A stretch of DNA of 20,418 bases. It comes from Thermoplasmata archaeon. GTDB taxonomy: Archaea; Thermoplasmatota; Thermoplasmata; Thermoplasmatales; Thermoplasmataceae. A program made the translations under genes and the position numbers. Every line of letters starts with the position of its first letter. Position 1 is the stretch's first letter. The stretch covers positions 1-20,418 of the forward strand of contig JAJZOT010000002.1 in NCBI GenBank assembly GCA_021847855.1. Direction: 5' to 3'. Shown here piece after piece: positions 14,875 through 20,418 of the stretch. Below the pieces are notes generated by a model. That model ran no database searches. It was not told the origin of the DNA and saw only the letters and a list, made by a program, of their open reading frames with translations.

Positions 14875-15507
14875 CTAGCTTTCTTTTTTCTTGAAATATG
14901 AAGAAATGATATTTTTCTCGGCCCTTCTGAGTATCTCTGCCAGTGTTACATATGATACATTTAGTCTCTTAGAAAGCCCCTCTAGGTTGATTTTCTTTGG
15001 ATATTCGAAAAACCCCAGTTCAAGTGCAGTCTTAACTACGAACTCCTGTCTTGCGGTTATATCGCCCTTTTTACTCAGGTGTCTCTTTTTGAGAAGTTCA
15101 AATTTTACTCGATCCTCCTCAAGTCTGTGGAGAAATGCGGAGACCGTTTTCTCATCCGGCACAAGCCATTGCATCGTCATATTTCCACTTTCGTCAGATC
15201 GCGCTTGAGTAAGGAACAGGTCCCATTTGTGTATTTCCCTGCAGATTGCACACTCATCGGCCTCTACAATCGCTGTTGCATGATAGTCGTCCATTATTTT
15301 TATATGTTCTTCGCTCGAAGGTTTACCCCTATTGAGAGTGTTTGAAAGGCCTTCTATCCGACCTTCAGGTGAGAAAATTTCGACCAGATCCTTGACACCC
15401 TCAGAGCTTGCCCTGATATCTCTGATCCTAATTTCAGCTGAATGTGTTTGAACAAGACTCTTGATCCACTCCACAGGTGTCTTGAATTTCAACTCCAATT
15501 CTATCAA
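14875..15507 (-). CDS. Bat-type HTH_10 transcriptional regulator 2
   Basis: A 210-residue regulator. Residues about 148-205 (DITARQEFVVKTALELGFFE, then KINLEGLSKRLNVSYVTLAE and LRRAEKNII) form an HTH_10 domain like that of regulator 1. The N-terminal sensor region holds C86-x-x-C89-R (ADECAICREIH) at nearly the same place as C82-x-x-C85-R in regulator 1, plus nearby H76 and H93. It is convergent with hemerythrin-like 3 and has no operator copy upstream. It is the second candidate for the protein that reads the 16-bp inverted repeats; the CxxC may bind a metal, heme or Fe-S centre, or react with NO. The ATG at 15507 is chosen because the following strand, IELELKFKTPVEWI, is a typical family start. 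Confidence 0.83.
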   Translation of the reverse strand: MIELELKFKTPVEWIKSLVQTHSAEIRIRDIRASSEGVKDLVEIFSPEGRIEGLSNTLNRGKPSSEEHIKIMDDYHATAIVEADECAICREIHKWDLFLTQARSDESGNMTMQWLVPDEKTVSAFLHRLEEDRVKFELLKKRHLSKKGDITARQEFVVKTALELGFFEYPKKINLEGLSKRLNVSYVTLAEILRRAEKNIISSYFKKKES

Positions 15508-15930
15508 TAATACCGATTTTATTATCAGAATTTACTATTTAAGAAAGAAGTAGCAAATCGAGTCGTCATCCAGGTGCCTGTAAAATGGCGCTTAAAGATC
15601 GGGAATAACATTTACTCATCGTTCCATTTGCCTGCTAGCAGGCCTTTATTAGGATATTTCTAGAGAAGGGATGTTTGTTGCTTTTAAAGTAAGATACAGA
15701 ATTCTGCAAGAAGTGGAATCACCAGATAGTCATTTCACGATTGAACGTTTCCCGATTGCCTTCCATATAAGATAAATTACGTTCTGAGTTAAATTATCGG
15801 CGGCACGGGATCATTTTCAAGCGGTTAATCCATCCACTACCAGACAAATACATTGAGATATTTCAGGCTCTGCATGCGAATCTCCTAATGTCTCTTGAAC
15901 TCTATGCGAATGAATCTCAACAGATATCAA
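15508..15930. other. Intergenic stretch without a gene
   Basis: About 420 bp between the second regulator and the DUF488 gene. It holds a 14-bp perfect palindrome (listed separately) and otherwise AT-rich sequence. No RNA gene or operator copy was recognised. Confidence 0.5.
15630..15643. repeat. 14-bp perfect palindrome
   Basis: GCCTGCTAGCAGGC, perfectly self-complementary, followed by CTTTATT. No gene ends on the plus strand here, so a terminator role is not obvious. It could be a binding site or a short RNA hairpin. Confidence 0.45.
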
Positions 15931-16275
15931 CTAGAGATGCGCTTCTGCGTACTCTTTGAGTGCAACTGCATTGTTCATATCTTTAACTTTTGAAGAGTAT
16001 AGGAATTTCGTGTCCCTGCTCCTACATATTTCCAGTAACTCTTGCGTTAATGGGTTCTTATCAAGTTCCTTGAAATATCTGGACCTAAATTCATTCCATC
16101 TGTCAGGTAGATGCGCATACCACTTTTTGAGTTCATCAGAAGGTGCGATTTCTTTCATCCACCTGTCCAGTTCTAGTTTGTCCTTTAAAATGCCACGAGG
16201 CCATAGTCTGTCCACAAGGAGTCTATATCCCTTTTTAGGAATTGATTCTTCATAGGCCCCAACTGCTGTTATCAT
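15931..16275 (-). CDS. DUF488 family protein
   Basis: A 114-residue protein with the family's core motifs: GYRLLVDRLWPRGILKDKLE, then WMKEIAPSDELKKWYAH and the R-x-x-EF-x-x-RY-x-x-EL pattern (WNEFRSRYFKEL). It ends TKFLYSSKVKDMNNAVALKE; family members usually have a LLY(A/S)-x-KD-x-x-x-N-x-A end, so the protein is complete. The function is unknown; members are common in stress-related contexts. A weaker copy of the 16-bp operator lies exactly 36 bp upstream of the ATG, with a TATA-like GATATTATC between, which links this orphan family to the NO-response regulon. Confidence 0.85.
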   Translation of the reverse strand: MITAVGAYEESIPKKGYRLLVDRLWPRGILKDKLELDRWMKEIAPSDELKKWYAHLPDRWNEFRSRYFKELDKNPLTQELLEICRSRDTKFLYSSKVKDMNNAVALKEYAEAHL

Positions 16276-16310
16276 CTATTATTCAACAACTATGCATAGA
16301 TAATATCTCT

Positions 16311-16326
16311 CCCTAAATTGTTCGGT
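16311..16326. promoter_or_regulatory. Inverted-repeat operator, copy 9, weak (upstream of DUF488)
   Basis: CCCTAAATTGTTCGGT: a perfect left half CCCTAA, N4, and a right half TTCGGT matching TTAGGG at four of six positions. Its spacing of 36 bp to the ATG at 16275 matches the strong copies. Confidence 0.5.
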
Positions 16327-16671
16327 AATGGATGTCCAGTTAGTTTGAGTTTCACTTGAGTCTGATGGTTGCAGTATTTAGGGAAGAGTTGTGCGACATT
16401 AGATGAGGGTGGCCTTAACAAGGATGGTACCGATTCCTTTTGCATAGCACTGAATAAGCCATATTCAAATTAATAGAGCGCAGTAATTGTCATACTATCT
16501 CGCATCCCTTGTTTCGCATGTTAATGGAAATGATTCGTGGGGAAGAAGTAACCTTTAGAGAAAAAGGGATCAGGGAGAATGAGGAGGGTGGGCTTCCTCA
16601 ATGAGGACATTATCTTCGTAGAAGAATGCCAGAAAATTCAATCCTGACGGTCTCTCAACAGAGGGGCATCA

Positions 16672-16687
16672 CATGATGCACATCATG
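16672..16687. repeat. Inverted repeat CATGATG-CA-CATCATG
   Basis: Perfect 7-bp arms separated by 2 bp in gene-free DNA. Possible protein-binding site or relic of a mobile-element end. Confidence 0.4.
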
Positions 16688-16894
16688 GACGATGGAAATC
16701 CCCCAGGAACAGTATTGTACGGTAATTCTCGGGGAATACCATCGCTGTTCCTCCAAAGTGCACTACGTCTCTTTGTGATTAGACCAATGTCTTATATATT
16801 ACCGGCAGATGGATAATAGGTCATCGCATGGAAGAAGGTAAAACCATTGGATTGTGTCATCGAATATCTGGGCACATGTAGAGTCCGGGTTCGA

Positions 16895-16941
16895 AGGGAC
16901 AGGGGGCGGGTGGTGGCGATGGCCGGATTCCCCCGTTCCTT
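16895..16941. other. GC-rich hairpin upstream of the integrase remnant
   Basis: Plus-strand bases 16902-16906 (GGGGG) pair with 16930-16934 (CCCCC). The flanking 16895-16900 and 16935-16941 pair further, with G-T pairs and one bulged A, giving an approximately 11-bp stem. The loop is also G-rich (GGGTGGTGGCG). TTTTT follows at 16951. The composition contrasts sharply with the AT-rich surroundings. It could be a terminator, a structured RNA or part of an integrase attachment or regulatory region. Confidence 0.35.
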
Positions 16942-17013
16942 CAATCCATCTTTTTAAACTGCTATTCAGTAGGGCCGTTGTGGAGATAGGAACTCCTGTC
17001 AAAGAGCAAGAAA

Positions 17014-17475
17014 GTGAGTGACTGGTATGAGAACCTCAAAGCCAAGTCATATCTTACCGCTGATTATTACCTGAGGAACCTTGGCCTTTGGCTGGAATGG
17101 CTACATGAAGACCCGGAATCTATACTGAAGCTGGCTGGAGACGGTTACGCAAAATTCAAGGAGAAGGTCTCGGATCAGATAAGAAGGATGGAAAGAGAAG
17201 GTAAGGCGGGATCATACATCTCAACCTCCCTGAAGTCTGTCTCCTCTTACTTGAAATTCAACAACATCATCATAAGGCTGGGAATCAACATTAAGAACGA
17301 GAACAGGAACCTGACAGTAGAGAATGAGAGGATACCTGAAAAGAGCGAACTCGCAGCAATTCTCAGAAACGCGAATCCAAGGACAAAGGTCGCAATATCC
17401 CTCAAGAGAAGTTACCGAAGCAGGCGACGAGAGGGAGAGAGGAAGAGGGGAGGTGTCCGATCCTGTCCACCATAG
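17014..17475 (+). pseudogene. Tyrosine recombinase (integrase), N-terminal remnant
   Basis: The first ~125 of 153 residues look like the N-terminal SAM-like core-binding domain of an archaeal XerC/D-type integrase: SYLTADYYLRNLGLWLEWL, then GSYISTSLKSVSSYLKFN, the linker IPEKSELAAILRNANPRTKV and AISL. In intact homologues, AISL leads into the catalytic domain (MAFSGLR... with the first catalytic Arg). Here it changes abruptly to an Arg/Glu-rich tail (SRRREGERKRGG) and a stop, so the whole R-H-R-Y catalytic domain is missing. The start is a GTG at 17014; upstream in frame there is a TAG and no ATG. It cannot act as a recombinase and marks an old integration event beside the broken transporter genes. 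Confidence 0.75.
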
Positions 17476-17629
17476 GGGGACAGCCTTCATCAAAGGAGAA
17501 TCACCCTTCGCATCCAGCCTCTTAACAACATTCTTGCCACTGACGGGGATTGTATTTTTAAAATGTTTGGAACGACCTCTTTTTTTACCTATAATGGCAG
17601 ACGCAGCATATCTTTCTGTATTGAACTCT

Positions 17630-17917
17630 TTACTTCAGTGAATTAAGAATCTTCTCCGTAAGTGTCTTTACATAATTTTCAGGGTCCATTTTATTGTCAT
17701 TCCACCACACAACATAGCATAACAAAGAACCAAAAAAGGCCTTCTTAATGGGAGCGGAGACGGTAGTTCCCACAAGCTCTTCTAGCTTAGAGAACATCTT
17801 GTCCATTTCCTGGAAACACATGGCTTTTAAAGCAGTGTCTATCTGTTTGTATCTTTCCTTGTTAGCAATAGTCATCAGGAGCAAGTTCCTGAGATCCGGA
17901 TTTTCATATTTTCTCAA
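17630..17917 (-). pseudogene. TetR-family regulator remnant (C-terminal ligand domain only)
   Basis: About 95 residues from a TTG. The part AFFGSLLCYVVWWNDNKMDP followed by ENYVKTLTEKIL resembles the last helices of TetR-family regulators (the usual pattern is F-x-x-G-x-x-x-x-x-x-x-W-x-x-x-x-x-x-x-x-P-E-x-x-x-x-x-x-x-x-x-L). The N-terminal HTH domain is missing: the frame is closed by a TGA inside the start of the divergent MFS gene. The remnant and the MFS gene start abut with almost no intergenic DNA. A deletion probably removed the TetR HTH and the shared promoter region. The original protein likely regulated the divergent efflux gene. The assignment rests on the C-terminal pattern only. 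Confidence 0.5.
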
Positions 17918-17919
17918 AA

Positions 17920-19146
17920 ATGATGGACTTCGGTTTCATAAGCGGTGCCGAGTGGCTTATCATAATAGCAGCATTCATGGGGAGGTTCCTCCTACAGTTC
18001 TATCAGACATCTATAGGGTCACTGGGACTGGCATTCAGCATGAATTCTTTTGAGGTGGGGATAGGATTCGCATTATTCACAATTGCATTTGCAGTAGCTG
18101 CATTCCTCATGAGGACGTTCAAGCCGAGTCAGTTGAGGACTGTAGAGATAATATCACTGGCATTGCTCGGAATAACGATGCCCCTATACATATTCGCGAA
18201 GGGGTTCGTTGAAGTATATACACTGATGATCATAGACGGTTTCATAACCGGATTAGTAATGGATTCATTCATGACGATGGCGGGGATGGCTTCAAAGGAG
18301 CAGTCAAAGAGGCAGGTGGAACAGGCTTCCTTTTCCTTCTGGGTCGCACTCGCACTGATAGCCGCTCCATTCATAACGGGATATCTCCTCCACCTGGGCA
18401 TAAAGGAAATATTCCTCATATTCGCTGTCATGGCTTTCGTAGCCATACCCTTCGTTATTGCACTGAGGGGGAAATACTCACTGCAATACATGGAGGCAAA
18501 GGGTCACAAGGGTAATGCAAGCATCTCTTCCCTTTTCAAGAACAGGCAGTTCAACTAGGCAGTCCTGGCCGCATTCGCTTACACAATTCCATTCTACATA
18601 ATATTCTCATACGGCGTGATATACGGAGGGGTCCTAGGGCTTTCAGCCACAACAGTATTCTACCTGTTTGCAGCGATGTTCGTGGGTGACGTAATCACAA
18701 GATTCATCATAAGGTTGAAGTCCCCAATAGTTAATAGGAGACCCTACATGGTATTTGCAGTCACGATAGCACTGATATCTGCAGTGTTTCTAGCACTTAG
18801 CTCGGTGTCAGTAGCATTCTTCGTGCTTGCATTCCTGATAGCAGCAATACCTGATGGCATCGCTTGGACACTGGGAATACAGATTGCAAACACAACGTTC
18901 AAGCCTGAAGAGATTGGGACGTCAACATCGTTCTTCAGTTCATCCATGATGATCATGTCTGTCCTGATGCCATTGGTTGGCTATATGTTCTCGGTGAAGT
19001 ACCTTGGATTTACAACCACGCTCTGGATATTCGTAGCAATAACTGCAATATTCTTCATATGGGAACTTATATTGAAGCCGACTCCTGGACAGGTGAAGCC
19101 AATCAAGCAGACACCTAACGCAGGCGAAGTAAGTGGTAGAGCTTGA
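17920..19146 (+). pseudogene. MFS transporter interrupted by an in-frame TAG
   Basis: About 408 residues with 12 hydrophobic helices, split by a TAG at 18556-18558 after ...SLFKNRQFN. The same frame then continues AVLAAFAYTIPFYIIFSYG without a shift, through to the natural end. The N-terminal half has GRFLLQFYQTSIGSLG and the long loop between helices 6 and 7 (GKYSLQYMEAKGHKGN); the C-terminal half has AAIPDGIAWTLGIQIAN. The layout is that of a major facilitator family permease; the substrate is unknown. The TAG falls in the central loop/helix 7 region, and a single change (for example from CAG) explains it. The N-terminus directly adjoins the TetR remnant, so the promoter may be gone. The TauE gene overlaps its stop (TTGA), indicating a former operon. 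Confidence 0.72.
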
Positions 19147-19900
19147 TAATACCCAGCAGCCTCCTTGTAACCATAATAAACTTTCTCGCGGCGCTTATCT
19201 TCGCAATGCTGGGCGTAGGGGCGGCACCAGTCTTTATACCGACAATCCAGAGTCTGGGATATAGCTTAGTCGTTACCGTCTTCCCACTTGCCATACTGCT
19301 AAACGGGATCAACAGCGACTTTGCCATGATTCCATTTGCCAAGGCGCGTAGCGTTGATTGGCGCATGGGGACCGTGATATCGATTATAGCAGCCATTTTT
19401 GCTTCACTGGTGCATACTTCGCTGCTGACGTTCCTGGGAGAACACTCATGTACTTCCTTGCAGCTGTACTGATCTTACTAAGCGCATGGACTTTTGCAAG
19501 AGTGAAGCGGGAAGGAAGTTATGCGAGGCCGGGCGTCAGAAGAGCAGTTCTGATCGGGGCACCAGCATCAGCCTTTGCCGGATTCGTGGGCGGCTTGCTC
19601 GCGATCGGAGGCGGCGGAATTCTCATGCCCTTCCTTTTGATATCGGGCTATAACACAAAAAACGCATCTGGGACCACAGCACTTGTGGCCACAGTTGCCA
19701 CCATTGCAGGCTTTCTAGGATTCATTAGCCACGCAGCGATTCCCCTGGATCTTCTTCTCTACTCCATCGTCGCAATTGCTATAGCTTCTGTCCTTGGTGC
19801 ATACCTTTCCATCAAACGTGCAAAGCCATCATGGCTTAAACTGCTCCTAGGCTTGATACTTTTGGCTTCAGCAATTAAGATAGTAATAACGTTGATTTGA
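19143..19900 (+). pseudogene. TauE/SafE-type sulfite/anion exporter split by a frameshift
   Basis: The start TTG at 19143 overlaps the MFS stop. Frame 1 encodes the first helices (LLVTIINFLAALIFAMLGVG, then VTVFPLAILLNGINSDFAMI and WRMGTVISIIAAIFASLVHT) and runs out of sense at LLTFLG, ending at 19472. Frame 2 resumes with GRTLMYFLAAVLILLSAW from about 19436. It carries the second half-repeat, GAPASAFAGFVGGLLAIGGG, whose G-x-x-x-G-x-x-x-GxGGG is the TauE/SafE signature, and ends in a TGA at 19900. Restoring one base near 19431-19438 gives a normal protein of about 252 residues with eight helices. The transported anion is not known. It lies between two other damaged transporter genes. Confidence 0.72.
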
Positions 19901-19921
19901 GATGAGCAAGAGTAATAAAAT

Positions 19922-20418
19922 ATGAGCAAGCTCTCAAGAAGGGACAAAGAATCGTCATACACCCTCATTGGCGAAGTTGTATTGGGGGTAGTTATCGCTA
20001 AGATTGTGGGCATGAAGGAAAATGCAATAATGAGGAGGCTCGGTCTTAAGACACTTCTCTTCCCTCTTTTTATTGTGGCTGCTATAGTAGTGTGCTTGGC
20101 CCTGGGATTCTGGATCTGATCCGGAAGCTCCATAGTGGACACATACTGCATTCCCGTCGGACTCTTCTTCCTGATATACCCTGCAATGACCAAGGTTCGT
20201 CTTGATGAGATGTTGAAAAGCGTAAAGAACGTCAGAACTGTTGGTCTGATGGTGTTGCTCAATTATATGATCGCGCCATTTCTTGTGGCAGGAACAGCAT
20301 ATTTCTTTATCTATGCTGTGTACATGCCTTTAGGCATCCTGAGTTCCACAATAGCATCACAGATGTTGGTAGGGGTTGTACTTCTTGGAGTGGCTCCTTG
20401 TATCGGGATGGTAATGGT
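19922..20418 (+). pseudogene. acr3: ACR3-type arsenite efflux permease, in-frame TGA, runs off right edge
   Basis: Starting at ATG 19922, the frame reads MSKLSRRDKESSYTLIGEVV ... IVVCLALGFWI, then a TGA at 20117-20119. It continues in the same frame with IPVGLFFLIYPAMTKVRLDE, LNYMIAPFLVAG and VGVVLLGVAPCIGMV to the window edge. IGL-x-x-x-x-YP-x-x-x-KVR, LN-x-x-x-x-PF and GLAPCIAMV-type segments, the last with the essential cysteine of ACR3 (PC), identify the Acr3/ArsB-like bile/arsenite transporter family. The TGA could come from a single change of CGA or GGA. The first 40 residues are more polar than usual for the family. An ATG-AGC-AAG repeat 20 bp upstream opens a 7-codon ORF (MSKSNKI) whose stop overlaps this start (ATGA). 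Confidence 0.7.

Larger units (their letters stand above)
16327..17013. other. Gene-free stretch before the integrase remnant
   Basis: About 690 bp with no supported gene. Short plus-strand open frames exist (for example one with MRRVGFLNEDIIFVEECQK, near 16579), but none is recognisable and each ends quickly. The stretch contains the CATGATG/CATCATG inverted repeat and a GC-rich hairpin, listed separately. It may be the worn edge of an integrated element. Confidence 0.45.

Noticed and set aside
16880..16905. GTCCGGGTTCGAAGGGAC looks like a tRNA T-arm
   Set aside because: The stem next to the TTCGAA loop is not complementary (CCGGG against GGACA), and no acceptor, D or anticodon arm can be built around it. 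Likely chance.
18556..18558. TAG read as pyrrolysine
   Set aside because: MFS permeases are not known pyrrolysine proteins, no Pyl gene is in the window, and neighbouring genes carry other kinds of lesion (frameshift, TGA). A nonsense mutation is simpler.
20117..20119. TGA read as selenocysteine
   Set aside because: The essential Cys of ACR3 is elsewhere (in the PC motif near the window end). The TGA falls in a helix boundary with no expected Cys or Sec.

Overview
The window looks like a chromosomal segment of an archaeon, most likely a member of the Thermoplasmatales or a close relative. The signs are two Bat-type (HTH_10) regulators, start codons that mostly lack a Shine-Dalgarno sequence and lie close behind TATA-like elements, frequent AGG/AGA arginine codons, U-rich terminators, and an integrase remnant that resembles thermoplasmatal integrases as I remember them. 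The lineage is inferred; there is no rRNA or other marker gene.

Left flank (1-2740): decayed material. It holds a GNAT acetyltransferase fragment running off the left edge with a frameshift, a second GNAT gene split at a run of seven G, the C-terminal end of an IS110-type transposase, and a possible ISL3-like scrap. One intact hemerythrin-like gene (2104-2616) lies among them.

Core (2920-16326): a nitric-oxide / nitrosative-stress and quinone-respiration cluster. It contains a quinol-type NO reductase (qNOR) beside a Bat-type regulator, an NnrS-like membrane protein, a four-helix membrane protein, three hemerythrin-like proteins (one with degenerate metal ligands), a DUF2249-cupin fusion, DUF1059, a small C2H2 protein, a pyruvate oxidase-type ThDP enzyme, an AhpD-like protein, a type II NADH dehydrogenase, a second Bat-type regulator and a DUF488 protein. 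NDH-2 and pyruvate oxidase would load the quinone pool, qNOR would spend the quinol on reducing NO, and the hemerythrins, NnrS and DUF2249 proteins would handle NO or damaged metal centres.

The main discovery is a 16-bp inverted repeat, CCCTWA-N4-TWAGGG, upstream of nine genes of this core. At six promoters the edge nearest the gene is 35-36 bp from the start codon (counting one start revised to 9836). Divergent gene pairs carry two copies, one per promoter. This looks like the activator site of a single regulon, probably bound by one of the two Bat-type proteins, both of which carry a CxxC-R motif in the sensor region.

Right flank (16327-20418): a decaying island. After about 690 bp without a gene come a truncated tyrosine recombinase, a TetR remnant without its DNA-binding domain, and three adjacent transporter genes (MFS, TauE/SafE, ACR3-type arsenite permease). 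Each transporter is interrupted by one simple lesion: an in-frame TAG, a one-base frameshift and an in-frame TGA. The last gene runs off the right edge.
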